This document shows positions 8,721 through 17,447 of a DNA stretch of 46,643 bases, piece by piece. The translations under genes and the position numbers were made by a program. Each line of letters opens with the position of its first letter. The stretch's first letter is position 1. The notes under the pieces are model-generated. The model ran no database searches and was not told the DNA's origin. It worked only from the letters and a program-made list of their open reading frames with translations. Source of the stretch: Opitutales bacterium (GTDB lineage Bacteria > Verrucomicrobiota > Verrucomicrobiia > Opitutales > Oceanipulchritudinaceae); the NCBI GenBank assembly GCA_007134215.1, contig SLLG01000151.1, positions 1-46,643 of the forward strand. The letters are read 5' to 3'.

Positions 8721-9545
8721 ATGGCCGCAATGAAGACCCAACCGGTGAATCTCCGCGCCGAATGCTACGGCGACGCTGCGCTGCCGCCGCTCATCGTCCT
8801 GCACGGAATGCTGGGCTCGGGGCGCAACTGGGCGTCCATGGCGAAGCGGCTCGGCGACCGTTTCGCCGTTTGGGCGGTCGACCTGCGCAACCACGGCGCG
8901 AGCCCGCACGCGGCGGATATGAGCTACCCAGCGATGGCGGCGGATCTCGGAGCCTTTCTGGAGCGCGAAGGCATCGCCAAGCCCGTCCTCGCCGGGCACA
9001 GCATGGGCGGCAAGGCGGCCATGCGTTTTGCCGTCGACGCGCCGGAGCGGGTGCGGGGGCTGGCCGTTGTCGATATCGCCCCCAAACCCTACGCGCCGCG
9101 CTGGGAGAAGGAGTTTGCCGCCCTGCGTGCGCTCGACCTCGCGACGTTGCGTTCGCGGAGCGAGGCGGAGGCGCGGCTGGAGCCGGCAATCCCGGACTGG
9201 GCTTTCCGCAAGTTCCTCACGACCAACCTCGTCCGCGACCCGGAGACGAAGGCGTTCCGCTGGGCGGTGAACCTCGAGGGCCTCCATGCGGCGTTGCCGC
9301 AGCTTTTCCAGAAGGGCCTCGGCGAAGGCGAACGCTACGATGGGCCGGTGCTCTTCCTGCGCGGTGGGCGCTCCCGCTTTGTGGACCCGGGGGATATTGC
9401 GGTCATCCAGCGGCACTTTCCGCGTGCGCGGCTTGAGACCGTGGAGGGCGCCGGCCACAACGTGCATTTCGATGCGCCGGATGCGTTCGCGGAGCGGTTG
9501 CTGGGGTGGATCGACGGGGAGGTCGCCGGTGGCCGGGCGGGTTGA
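8721..9545 (+). CDS. Alpha/beta-hydrolase, YbfF-type esterase
   Basis: This is a 274-residue cytoplasmic alpha/beta-hydrolase. The oxyanion motif LHGMLGSGRNW (27-37), the VDLRNHGASP block, nucleophile S94 in GHSMGGKAAM and the catalytic His at 246 in GAGHNVHF give a complete fold. The GHSMGGKA and VDLRNHG pair is characteristic of the YbfF esterase subgroup, which also resembles mitochondrial ABHD11. Two in-frame ATGs (8721 and 8730) are plausible starts. The gene is divergent from cls across about 165 bases that must hold both promoters. The natural substrate cannot be told from sequence. Confidence 0.85.
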   Translation: MAAMKTQPVNLRAECYGDAALPPLIVLHGMLGSGRNWASMAKRLGDRFAVWAVDLRNHGASPHAADMSYPAMAADLGAFLEREGIAKPVLAGHSMGGKAAMRFAVDAPERVRGLAVVDIAPKPYAPRWEKEFAALRALDLATLRSRSEAEARLEPAIPDWAFRKFLTTNLVRDPETKAFRWAVNLEGLHAALPQLFQKGLGEGERYDGPVLFLRGGRSRFVDPGDIAVIQRHFPRARLETVEGAGHNVHFDAPDAFAERLLGWIDGEVAGGRAG

Positions 9546-9767
9546 TCCGGACCGAAAACCGGCCTTCCCTGCGCGGGCAGTGTCGCAAATGACCGTGGTT
9601 TTGGCGTTTTTTCGTATTTCCAAAATAGCCGGACTGAGCTAATATGCGATTTTCCAAGTTCCCCTGTGTAGAATCGACCGTTCCCAGACCCCCGAAAGCG
9701 TAATGAGCGGTGCCGTTTTATCCGGTCAGTCCCTCGGTGGTGTCCCAACGCCGCTTCTGCACGCGGT

Positions 9768-9794
9768 CTGACTTATCGTTATATTCCGTAAAAT
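9768..9794 (+). promoter_or_regulatory. Weak candidate sigma-70 promoter for the tandem beta-helix gene
   Basis: A TAAAAT hexamer (9789-9794) ends 11 bases before the ATG, with CTGACT (9768-9773) upstream at a short 15-base spacing. The fit is poor, and the start of transcription so close to the ATG would leave almost no leader. The 260 bases between the esterase and this gene show nothing better; they are AT-richer than the surroundings. Confidence 0.2.
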
Positions 9795-9805
9795 ACACCT
9801 CAGTT

Positions 9806-12800
9806 ATGAACATACCTATCCCCACCCCCCGAAATCGTGGGCTCAAGCGTTTGCTTGGTTCCATCGGCGCGGCCTGCGCCCTTGTCGCCGCTCCTCTCGC
9901 CGCCCAGCCAACCGACAACCCGGCCGCGACGCACTATGGCCTCGACACCGGATATCCGGCATGGACCGACAGTATCCAGTGGAACAACGTCATCGACATG
10001 TCGGCCTACACCAACGGTGCCAACCATTTCGAACGCTTCGAAAACGCGCGCGACGAACTCCACGCCCAAGGCGGCGGGGTTCTCTATTACCCGGCGGGCG
10101 TTTATGAGTTCGACCTTCCGGACATGGGCTTCGGCCCCGGCATCGGTCCGATGAGCCGCGGCCTCATGCTCAAGAGCGGCGTCGTCATCCGCGGGGAAAC
10201 GCCGGCGGCCAACCAAGCCGTGGTGCGCACGCAGGCCTTCCCGGATTTCGCGCGCGGGGTGGAAACCAACCTTGAGCCGGAGACGGTTTTTGTGTTCCCG
10301 ACGCACATGCGCGGGACCGATCCCGTGACAGCGGAACCCAACACCGCGGGTGAGGTGCCCTCCCATTGGAGTTTCATCGGCATGACCGTTGGCGACGGCG
10401 AGGACACCTTGGCCGACGTGAACAACATCGGTGTGGTCAATGTCACCCTCGACGGCGGCACCGTCTACTGGGGCTACCACACCAACCGGCCCGAGCGGAT
10501 GGACGAAGGCAACTGGTTCGGTCCTCCGTGGAAAAACACACCGGTGTTCGCTCCCGAAGGCGAGACTTGGGCTAGCCACAAGCCGGACGGCACGCACTAC
10601 ATGCATGCCCTTCACGGCGCGGCGGGCTGGCACCAGCCAGTTCTGGCGGGCAGCGGTCGCCTTGTCATGGGGGTCCGCATCAACAACGGCGCGCCTTGGA
10701 ACGATATGTACCACGCCGACCGGAAAAGCCCGTCGAACACGGTCCTTCCGGACGATCACTTTGCCGACTACCGATTCACGGGCCGTATTTCGATCCACGG
10801 CAGTGATATTTTCGTGGCGAACAATTCCCTCCCGCAGCCGACCAAAAACTTCGTGCACCGCGCCATGACGAGCAATGAGGGCGAACAGGTTGTCCTCTTT
10901 GACTATTCGGCCCACATCGGCATCGACATCAACAAAAGCAATTACGGTGGCAAACAGGATGCGGTGACCGTGCAGACTCCGGGCTCGGGCTATTACTTCC
11001 GTAATATCGTCGTGCGCGACAACTACATCTTCAACCGTGGCAACAAGAACTTCGAGGTCTCGGGCAAGTGGGTCTCCCTTGTCAACAACCATGCCGAAAA
11101 GTGGTATTGGGGTAACTATTTCCCGACCGCTTACATCGCAAACCCCGAAGCATATCCGGGAGCGGACCCTGATGGATTTATCAGCGCCGGGGGCCGTATT
11201 TTTGACGGGCATCGCTGGCAGGTCGGAATAACCGCCTCGGACTACATGAACCGCGGTTACGATTTGGGCGGACGCAATGTCTGGGTGCATGAATGCACTG
11301 TGATCAACACGGGTTCGGCCGGCAACGACGGCGAAGGCATCATGGGCCAGCGCCACAACAACATTGAGACCTTCTCGTGGTCCTACACCTACAGCACCCA
11401 CGACACCGACAATTCCCTGGATGAAGCGCTCGGTGCGTATCCCGGCGGACCCATTGTGACACGGGCCGAAGGGTCAAAGTGGAGCGGGATTTACGACATG
11501 CACGCCTCCGGTTTTCTCGCCTTCAAAACGGGAGTTCGCACGCAAAACAACGGAACCATCGGCATCCTCAAGACGGAAAGTAACTGGATCCTTGATGTGA
11601 CGATCACGCCGAATCTCTTGCGGGGTCCCGGCGAGGGTGTGAGCTCTTCAGAGACTGCTCATGCCGCAGGCACCGACTACCTTCTCGGCGACCACACCGA
11701 TCCGGTGAGCGCGCCGGCGAATGTCCATGCCAGCGTCCTACCGAATGGCTACGGCATCGACATCACCTGGGAAGACACGGCCGACAATGAGATGGGCTTC
11801 CGCGTCGACCGCCGCGTCGACGGCGGCTCATGGAATGCCGTTGCCTACCGACCACGTCAGGGGCTCGGCAAGGAGTCCGGCGTGAGTCTCGGTTCGCCCT
11901 ATGTGGACGCGACCTACCCGTATGTGAACCCCGAGCGCTGGGTTGATTATACGGCACCGCTCGGTTCCGCCGACCTGATCGAATACCGTGTGGTTGCCTT
12001 CAACTACAACGACGACGACTCCACGGGCGTGAGCGACACCTTCGCCATCGGCGAGGCCGCGATCCCGGATGTTCCCGCCGACAATCCGGTGCATTCGGTC
12101 TACAGCCTCGACGACGGCTACCCGGCGTGGACCGGCGACGTCCGCTGGGACAACATTATCGACATGTCCGCGTACGCCAACGGCGACAACCACTTCGAGC
12201 GTTTCGAAAACGCGCGCGACGAACTGTACGCCGAAGGCGGCGGGGTTCTCTATTACCCGGCGGGCGAGTATTACTTCGACCTCCCGGATGTGGGCTACGG
12301 CCCGGGCATGGGCCCTACGAGCCGCGGCCTTATGCTCAAGAGCGGCGTGGTCATCCGCGGCGAAACGCCTGCGGACAACCAGGCGGTGGCGCGTGCGACG
12401 GAAGACACGACGCACCCTGACTTCGCCAACGACGTGGGGCACAACCTCAATCCGGGCACGGTCTTCGTCTTCCCGACGCACATGCGCGGGATCGATCCGG
12501 ATTCAGGCGAACCGAACTCCGCGGGCGAACTGCCCTCGCACTGGAGCTTCATCGGCATGATGGTGGGCGAAAACGAGGAAACCCTCGCTGACGTGCACAA
12601 CATCGGTGTGATCAATGTGACGCTCGAAGGCGGCACGATCTACTGGGGCTACCACACCAACCGTCCGGCGACGTTGCAGGAAGGCCGCTGGTTCAGCAAT
12701 GTGTGGAAGGATAACTGGCCGGCGTTCGCACCCCCGGAAGAGACATGGGCGGGACACACGCCCGACGGCACGCACTACATGCACTCGATCCACGGCGCGC

Positions 12801-14518
12801 AGAACTGGCACGACCCGGTCTACGCGGGCTCGGGGCGGCTTGTGATGGGCGTGCGTATCAACAACGGCGCAACATGGAACGACATGTTCTACCCGGACCG
12901 CAAGAGCCCGTCCGAGACTGTGCTTGAGGCGGATGCATTCTCGCACTACCGCTTCACGGGGCGCATCAGCATCCACGGTTCGGACGTCTTCGTGGCGAAC
13001 AACGTCATCGCGAAGCCGACGAAGAACTTCATCCACCGCATGCTGCAGAACCCGCGCGCGGTGGACGGCACCGCGGAGCGCCTGGTGCTCTTCGACTACG
13101 CCAACCACATTGGCGTGGACATCAACAAGAGCAATTTCGGCGGCAAGCATGAGAATCCCACAGTCATTACGCCGGGCTCCGGTTACTACTTCGACAACAT
13201 CGTAGTACGCGACAACTGGGTCTTCAACCGCGGCAATAAGAACTTCGAGATCTCCGGGCAGTGGGTGACGATTAAGAACAACCATGCGGAAAAATTCCAA
13301 ATCGGCCGGACATTCCCCTACGACTACGTGACGAATCCGGATGTGGTGGGGGGAGCCTCGCCCGAAACGGGCGTGACTATGGAGGGTGTCTCGTTCGACG
13401 GTTGGGACTACCAGCATACGACGACTGCCTCGGACTACATGAACCGCGGCTTCGACATCGGCGGGCGCAACCTGTGGGCGCACCGCAACTCGCTCGTGAA
13501 CTCCGGGTCGATCGGCAACGACGGCGAGGGCGTCATGGCGCAGGAGCACAACCGCGTCGGCGTTTACTCATGGGCCTTTTCGCACAACATGCACGGGCAA
13601 ACCGACAAGGGTCCGGGCACGTTCGGCGAGAACGGCTGGCACGGCTCGTGGAACATGCAGCAGTTCGGTTTCCTGCTGCTGCGCAACTGGTCGCACGGCG
13701 GCGTCGGCTTCTTCGGCGTGCACCGTGACTCCAGTCCGGACACCGGTTTCAATTGGTTGCTCGACGCTTCGATCGTCGGCGGCAACACTGGTCCCGGCGG
13801 AATCGTCTTGCAGGTGGAGAGTGACGACTGGAACGGCCCGAACCAGCCTGTCGACTACAACATCTCCGACCACACCGACCCGGTCAGCGCACCGACGGAT
13901 GTGACGGCGGTCCTCCAAACGGACGGTGGCGTACGCATCGACTGGGTGGATACAGCCGACAATGAACTCGGCTTCCGCGTGGAGCGCCGTATCGACGGCG
14001 GCGAATGGAGGACCATCGCTTACCGTCCGCTCTCGAACCTGCTCAAGACGGAGATGTTCGAGACCATCCAGGATCCGCTTGAACTCAAGGGCGGCTCGTC
14101 GCTTGTTGCCGAACCGACGATGATCTCGCAACTCAATCCGCAGGCGTGGGTCGACTACCTTGCGCCGCTCGCAGGCGTGGATTCCCTTGAATACCGCGTC
14201 GTCGCAATCAACGCCCTCGACGACGACTCCACGGGTGTGAGCGCAGTGGCGGCTCTCGGGGACGCCCCGCCGGTTCCGGTGAGTCCGGTGCCCTTCGTCC
14301 AGGCACCCTTCTTCGACGGACCGGACGCCGCCGTGTCGTTCGCGACACAGCCCGGATACAGCTACACACTCCAATACTCCACCGACCTGGACGAGTGGAA
14401 CCCGGTGCCGGGGGCCACGGTCTCCGGAGACGGCAACACGCATACACTCTCGCATCCGGACGGAATGCCCGCGGCGGGCGAGGGTGTCTTCTACCGCCTT
14501 GCGGTTGACGAAGAATAA
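9806..14518 (+). CDS. Secreted giant protein with two tandem beta-helix plus FN3-like units
   Basis: This 1570-residue protein starts with a signal peptide (basic residues, then GSIGAACALVAAPLAAQ; cleavage near residue 34). The rest is an internal duplication. Unit 1 (about 38-755) and unit 2 (about 759-1485) each begin with a GYPAW motif, carry a right-handed beta-helix-like region with repeated N/V/I rungs, and end in an FN3-like module (starts near 631 and 1358, TADNExGFRVxRRxDGG). A final domain (about 1490-1570, YTLQYSTDLDEWNPVPG) resembles short C-terminal domains common in verrucomicrobial secreted proteins. The fold suggests a polysaccharide lyase or hydrolase, or a binding protein, but no catalytic motif was identified, so no function is assigned. 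The start was set at the ATG directly before the signal peptide; the frame is open for another 32 codons upstream. Confidence 0.85.
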   Translation: MNIPIPTPRNRGLKRLLGSIGAACALVAAPLAAQPTDNPAATHYGLDTGYPAWTDSIQWNNVIDMSAYTNGANHFERFENARDELHAQGGGVLYYPAGVYEFDLPDMGFGPGIGPMSRGLMLKSGVVIRGETPAANQAVVRTQAFPDFARGVETNLEPETVFVFPTHMRGTDPVTAEPNTAGEVPSHWSFIGMTVGDGEDTLADVNNIGVVNVTLDGGTVYWGYHTNRPERMDEGNWFGPPWKNTPVFAPEGETWASHKPDGTHYMHALHGAAGWHQPVLAGSGRLVMGVRINNGAPWNDMYHADRKSPSNTVLPDDHFADYRFTGRISIHGSDIFVANNSLPQPTKNFVHRAMTSNEGEQVVLFDYSAHIGIDINKSNYGGKQDAVTVQTPGSGYYFRNIVVRDNYIFNRGNKNFEVSGKWVSLVNNHAEKWYWGNYFPTAYIANPEAYPGADPDGFISAGGRIFDGHRWQVGITASDYMNRGYDLGGRNVWVHECTVINTGSAGNDGEGIMGQRHNNIETFSWSYTYSTHDTDNSLDEALGAYPGGPIVTRAEGSKWSGIYDMHASGFLAFKTGVRTQNNGTIGILKTESNWILDVTITPNLLRGPGEGVSSSETAHAAGTDYLLGDHTDPVSAPANVHASVLPNGYGIDITWEDTADNEMGFRVDRRVDGGSWNAVAYRPRQGLGKESGVSLGSPYVDATYPYVNPERWVDYTAPLGSADLIEYRVVAFNYNDDDSTGVSDTFAIGEAAIPDVPADNPVHSVYSLDDGYPAWTGDVRWDNIIDMSAYANGDNHFERFENARDELYAEGGGVLYYPAGEYYFDLPDVGYGPGMGPTSRGLMLKSGVVIRGETPADNQAVARATEDTTHPDFANDVGHNLNPGTVFVFPTHMRGIDPDSGEPNSAGELPSHWSFIGMMVGENEETLADVHNIGVINVTLEGGTIYWGYHTNRPATLQEGRWFSNVWKDNWPAFAPPEETWAGHTPDGTHYMHSIHGAQNWHDPVYAGSGRLVMGVRINNGATWNDMFYPDRKSPSETVLEADAFSHYRFTGRISIHGSDVFVANNVIAKPTKNFIHRMLQNPRAVDGTAERLVLFDYANHIGVDINKSNFGGKHENPTVITPGSGYYFDNIVVRDNWVFNRGNKNFEISGQWVTIKNNHAEKFQIGRTFPYDYVTNPDVVGGASPETGVTMEGVSFDGWDYQHTTTASDYMNRGFDIGGRNLWAHRNSLVNSGSIGNDGEGVMAQEHNRVGVYSWAFSHNMHGQTDKGPGTFGENGWHGSWNMQQFGFLLLRNWSHGGVGFFGVHRDSSPDTGFNWLLDASIVGGNTGPGGIVLQVESDDWNGPNQPVDYNISDHTDPVSAPTDVTAVLQTDGGVRIDWVDTADNELGFRVERRIDGGEWRTIAYRPLSNLLKTEMFETIQDPLELKGGSSLVAEPTMISQLNPQAWVDYLAPLAGVDSLEYRVVAINALDDDSTGVSAVAALGDAPPVPVSPVPFVQAPFFDGPDAAVSFATQPGYSYTLQYSTDLDEWNPVPGATVSGDGNTHTLSHPDGMPAAGEGVFYRLAVDEE

Positions 14519-14554
14519 AGGCCTACGGTCGATTGGATTGAGCCGGATTTCAGC

Positions 14555-14586
14555 CCCCTTTCCCGCGTGGAAAGGGGTTTTTTTTT
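14555..14586 (+). terminator. Intrinsic terminator of the tandem beta-helix gene
   Basis: A perfect 9-bp stem (CCCCTTTCC with GGAAAGGGG) closes a five-base loop and is followed by nine T residues. It lies 36 bases after the stop codon. Confidence 0.92.
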
Positions 14587-14611
14587 GGCTGGACCATGCA
14601 TGCTCCTGTAG

Positions 14612-14631
14612 CCGAACGCGTAAGCGTTTGG
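14612..14631. repeat. REP-like hairpin
   Basis: CCGAACGC and GCGTTTGG pair around a GTAA loop (eight pairs, one G-T). The style, short and GC-rich in an intergenic position after a gene end, is that of REP elements. It belongs to the roughly 100-base noncoding stretch between the terminator and the mutarotase remnant. Confidence 0.4.
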
Positions 14632-14706
14632 ACTCTGCGCGGGAATCCGTCCCCGCCAATAGCGCCCGCCGGGCTGCTGACCCAAGGTCTGGCAGCTACG
14701 CCTTCC

Positions 14707-14772
14707 ATCCCGCGCCCCGGCGAGGTCTACACCCAGGTCACGGAATACCGGTTCATGACCGACGGCAACTGA
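14707..14772 (+). pseudogene. 3'-terminal fragment of a lipoprotein aldose 1-epimerase gene
   Basis: The frame reads IPRPGEVYTQVTEYRFMTDGN then TGA. It differs at only two residues from the C-terminus of the intact mutarotase encoded at 19525-20673 (ILRPGEVYAQVTEYRFMTDGN). There is no more of the gene upstream. It is a by-product of duplication or rearrangement, not a functional gene. Confidence 0.85.
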
Positions 14773-14823
14773 GACCGGCGGACGAGGCGAAAAAACAAGT
14801 AGCCCGGAACCCGCCCCACCGTA

Positions 14824-14846
14824 GTCGGGCTGCTTCAGCGCCCGAC
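14824..14846. repeat. REP-like hairpin within the left inverted-repeat copy
   Basis: GTCGGGC and GCCCGAC form a seven-base stem around TGCTTCAGC. A mirror copy lies at 19451-19473, and a related hairpin with the same GCTTCAGC centre at 19343-19361. A second small palindrome (CGGGCGCCCG) follows. Confidence 0.5.
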
Positions 14847-14934
14847 CCGAAACGGCCGGGCGCCCGCGACCACACGACGTCCCGCACCGACGCCGCACGC
14901 CCCCCGGCATTCCCGCAACACCCGCGCCGCCGCC

Positions 14935-15518
14935 GTGCGCGCCCTCTGGGAAAACGCCCCCGGGACCACCGTCATCCTCACCCTCAGTCGCTGCTCCGCC
15001 AAGCCGCCGCTCACCGGCTTCCTTCGCCGCGCCTTCTGGCCCCACCACTGCCTCGAAGCCGGCCTCGGGATCACGCCCGCCGCCCTCTGCTGGACCGGGA
15101 GAGGGCAGGGCGAATGGCTCGACTTCCGCGCCTCGCTCGCACCGCCGACCACGGCCCGCGCGACCGACACCTTCCCCCGGACCTGCGCTGGTCCGAAGTT
15201 ACCCTCCGCTTCCTCGACGGCCACACCGTCTCCGTCACCGCCCGCGACTTCCGCACCCGCTATGCCTACGCCGAAATGGGCATGGAGGACAAACGCGCCA
15301 AGGCCCCAAACAGCCAGTGGCAGCTCCTCGATACATTTGCCGCCCACCAGGGCCAACTCACATGGGACACCCCCGGTGCGCACCTCCGGCTCAAAAAAGG
15401 CGTCCAACGCCTCGCCAGAGACCTCAAAGCCTTCTTCCGCATCGACGACCAGCCCTTCCTCTACCGCAAAGACCTTCAGGGCTGGGAGGCGGTGTTCAAC
15501 GCCGTGTTCCGTTCATAG
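14935..15518 (+). pseudogene. Unrecognised gene, apparently frameshifted
   Basis: Two coding-like frames join here. The first, from the GTG at 14935, reads VRALWENAPGTTVILTLSRC and onward to about 15170. The second, in a different frame, begins about LPPDLRWSEVTLRFLDGHTV and runs to the stop at 15518, ending RLARDLKAFFRIDDQPFLYR and a short tail. Codon use in both matches the local GC-rich pattern, and a single-base change near 15165-15185 would fuse them to about 195 residues. I do not recognise the family. Alternatively only the second part is real. It directly follows the left copy of the inverted repeat. Confidence 0.4.
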
Positions 15519-15569
15519 ACTGCGCAAAATGCGCTGCGGCAGGAGGGGAGCGTGGTGGACGGGAAGCCC

Positions 15570-16340
15570 TCACACCCCGGATCCTTCAAACATCCGCGGG
15601 AACAATCGTTCGATATTTGTTGATAGGGATGTATTGTGTGCCTCCAGCTTTTGCAGGTAGTGCGCGCCCCCCGCATAAAATACCGTTCGACCGAAGGGCC
15701 TCCTCCTGCCGTTGTGGTTTTCGGTAAATCCCAGTCTTCTCCGTATCCTGTTCTCGATAAACCGCGCGACCCCTTCCTTCCATTCCTGCCAGACCAGGTA
15801 TTCGTAATCCCGGTGGGGAAGCACACCCTTCAGTTCCCTGTGAATGCGTTCAATCCCGCGAAGCGTTCCTTCGCTCAGCATCGCTTCGTATAGCCGTTCG
15901 AAATCCGGACTTTTGTAGCGAAAGGGGTGGTTGATCTCCCACATTGAGTCGCCGTTTGCTTCCGCCTCCCGGGCAACTGTTAGCTTAGCCTTAATTGCGT
16001 ATTCGCAGACTTCCGCCTGTCGGCAATGGATGAACTCGTGGAAAATTGTGACGACGCCGTCCGGTTCATTGAAAATCTCATCAGTCACGACACATGCCAT
16101 GCGATTGTTGTAGCATTCCAATGGAAATGCCGCCCGCACTCCCTGGGGAATAGGCATTGGCACCGCGGAATCTGTGACGAATGCATACCGATTCGCCTCG
16201 TCTCCAACATCGTAGATCAGCAATCGCCCTCCCTTCGCGACGGCTACAGGAAACAATTCCTCCAAAAATGGGTGAATGTCTCCGATCACCTTCTGGATTT
16301 CCGATACCCTTTGAAGACCGTCTGTGTGCTTCGAGTCCAT
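15570..16340 (-). CDS. Unknown protein with an HExxH zinc-protease motif
   Basis: This 256-residue protein has no signal peptide. HEFIH at 101-105 followed by an acidic AREAEANGD segment about 19 residues later fits the zinc site of gluzincin-like metallopeptidases; the rest is not recognised. Visible base composition is clearly lower in GC than the flanking genes, and codon use differs, which together with the IS-rich setting suggests acquisition by transfer. It ends 51 bases from the convergent broken gene. It could be a phage or stress-related peptidase, or an inactive relative; I do not assign a role. Confidence 0.6.
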   Translation of the reverse strand: MDSKHTDGLQRVSEIQKVIGDIHPFLEELFPVAVAKGGRLLIYDVGDEANRYAFVTDSAVPMPIPQGVRAAFPLECYNNRMACVVTDEIFNEPDGVVTIFHEFIHCRQAEVCEYAIKAKLTVAREAEANGDSMWEINHPFRYKSPDFERLYEAMLSEGTLRGIERIHRELKGVLPHRDYEYLVWQEWKEGVARFIENRIRRRLGFTENHNGRRRPFGRTVFYAGGAHYLQKLEAHNTSLSTNIERLFPRMFEGSGV

Positions 16341-16499
16341 AGATCGATCAGTATCCTACACCAAATTTAACGGGACATTCCGACTGGCAGGGCCAGGGAA
16401 AGGGAGGATACGCAGCCATCACGCCCTTTGGGTGTCCTTAAAGTCAAGAGATTTACCTCCGGCACATACCATCTTGCATCATTTCACCGCTCCCGCTTC

Positions 16500-16541
16500 G
16501 GGGACAACTACCCCCGTTTGGGGGACAACGGTCACCCCCTC
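16500..16541 (+). promoter_or_regulatory. Two 21-base direct repeats upstream of the HTH gene
   Basis: Two adjacent 21-base units begin with GGGGACAAC and end in a C-run (ACCCCC or ACCCCC-like). The first unit's CCCCC can pair with the second's GGGGG around GTTT. Degenerate versions (GAGACAAA, GGGACAAA) follow at about 16554 and 16622. The two-turn spacing fits an operator or iteron. The rest of the 296-base gap between the HExxH gene and the HTH gene shows no other structure. Confidence 0.35.
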
Positions 16542-16636
16542 CGAAAAAAAACCGAGACAAATTTTCCGCCCCGCAGCCCGCTGAATAAGCGGCTCAGGGC
16601 GTTTTTGTCGATTTGTAAAAAGAGGGACAAAACGAC

Positions 16637-16948
16637 ATGTCGCCATATGGGGGCATGAACTCGCACACAGACACCGCCACACTCCCCGCCGCGCCGTCCA
16701 CCGTCTCCAAACTCGTCGCCGCGCGCGGCCTCCTCGCCGCCCTCTTTGCGAAGGGCGCCCGCCCGTCCCTCCGCTGGCTGCGGGACATGCAGGCCCAGCG
16801 CCGCATCCCCTACATCATGATCGGGCGCTTCGTCCGCTTCGATGTCGACGAGGTACGCGCCGCCCTCGCTGAGGACTCCACCGTCCACGCCCGCGTCCCC
16901 CCAGCTTCCGTAGGCCGGTCATATGCAAGCCGAATCGGCCCACGCTGA
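16637..16948 (+). CDS. Small excisionase-like helix-turn-helix protein
   Basis: The 103-residue product carries a winged-HTH segment at about residues 43-82 (PSLRWLRDMQAQRRIPYIMI then GRFVRFDVDEVRAAL). This is the pattern of MerR-like HTH_17/excisionase proteins: helix, turn, recognition helix, then a beta wing ending in DxxEV. Such proteins accompany integrases, transposases and plasmid-type replication genes. No integrase is visible nearby. A second ATG six codons on (16655) could be the start. Confidence 0.6.
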   Translation: MSPYGGMNSHTDTATLPAAPSTVSKLVAARGLLAALFAKGARPSLRWLRDMQAQRRIPYIMIGRFVRFDVDEVRAALAEDSTVHARVPPASVGRSYASRIGPR

Positions 16949-16980
16949 GCCGCTGACCCTCTCTCTTAGAGACCGATCCA

Positions 16981-17349
16981 ATGACGCCGGACACCATCCG
17001 CAGCATCATCCGTGAGGAATTCACCCGCGCCACGGCCCCCGCCATCAATCTGCAAAACGCGTTCCTCACCGTTCCCTCGTCTCCTGAGCGCAGCGAAGTC
17101 CCACCAACGCGGGATCCCTCTCTCCATAGACGGCGCACCGCCGCGTGCTCCTCCAAGATCTCCAAACCCGCCAAGCCACACCTTTGCGCTCTTGATGGTA
17201 TGCGTTCGACCTATGATATGAGCAATCTTGTTAAGCAGGTCGGCGTCCGTGAGCATAGTGACAACTCGTGGGTGAAGTGCATAACCCGCGGGTGGCTACT
17301 GGAGACGCTCGATAAGGACGGTGGATTGACTATCCGACTTTGTGACTGA
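16981..17349 (+). CDS. Hypothetical protein of doubtful status
   Basis: This is a 122-residue frame beginning 32 bases after the HTH gene. The N-terminus (TPDTIRSIIREEFTRA) looks helical and protein-like. The middle is a copy of the dispersed repeat at 17081-17120, and the C-terminus (GVREHSDNSWVKCITRGWLL) is unrecognised. It may be two unrelated fragments joined by a repeat insertion. The 98 bases after it lead into the IS110 transposase. Confidence 0.3.
   Translation: MTPDTIRSIIREEFTRATAPAINLQNAFLTVPSSPERSEVPPTRDPSLHRRRTAACSSKISKPAKPHLCALDGMRSTYDMSNLVKQVGVREHSDNSWVKCITRGWLLETLDKDGGLTIRLCD
17081..17120 (+). repeat. Dispersed ~40-bp repeat, copy 2
   Basis: This matches the reverse complement of 651-690, inside the RAYT frame, with the core CAGCGAAGTCCC and CGCGGGATCCCTC. 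It interrupts the hypothetical frame at 16981-17349. Confidence 0.6.
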
Positions 17350-17447
17350 GCGCCGGCGGAGACGCACCCACATGGTGAGAAACCGAATACCTGTTTGTCA
17401 CGTGGCCGCCTGTTCTCCGGACGCCGCCTGCTTAACATCCAACAACA

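Larger units (their letters stand above)
14705..14926 (+). repeat. Long inverted repeat, left copy
   Basis: About 220 bases match the reverse complement of 19382-19591 with scattered differences. The match covers the last codons of an aldose 1-epimerase gene, its stop, and about 150 bases of downstream sequence with a REP-like hairpin. The similarity fades on both sides. The two copies bracket about 4.5 kb of decayed accessory DNA. Confidence 0.85.
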
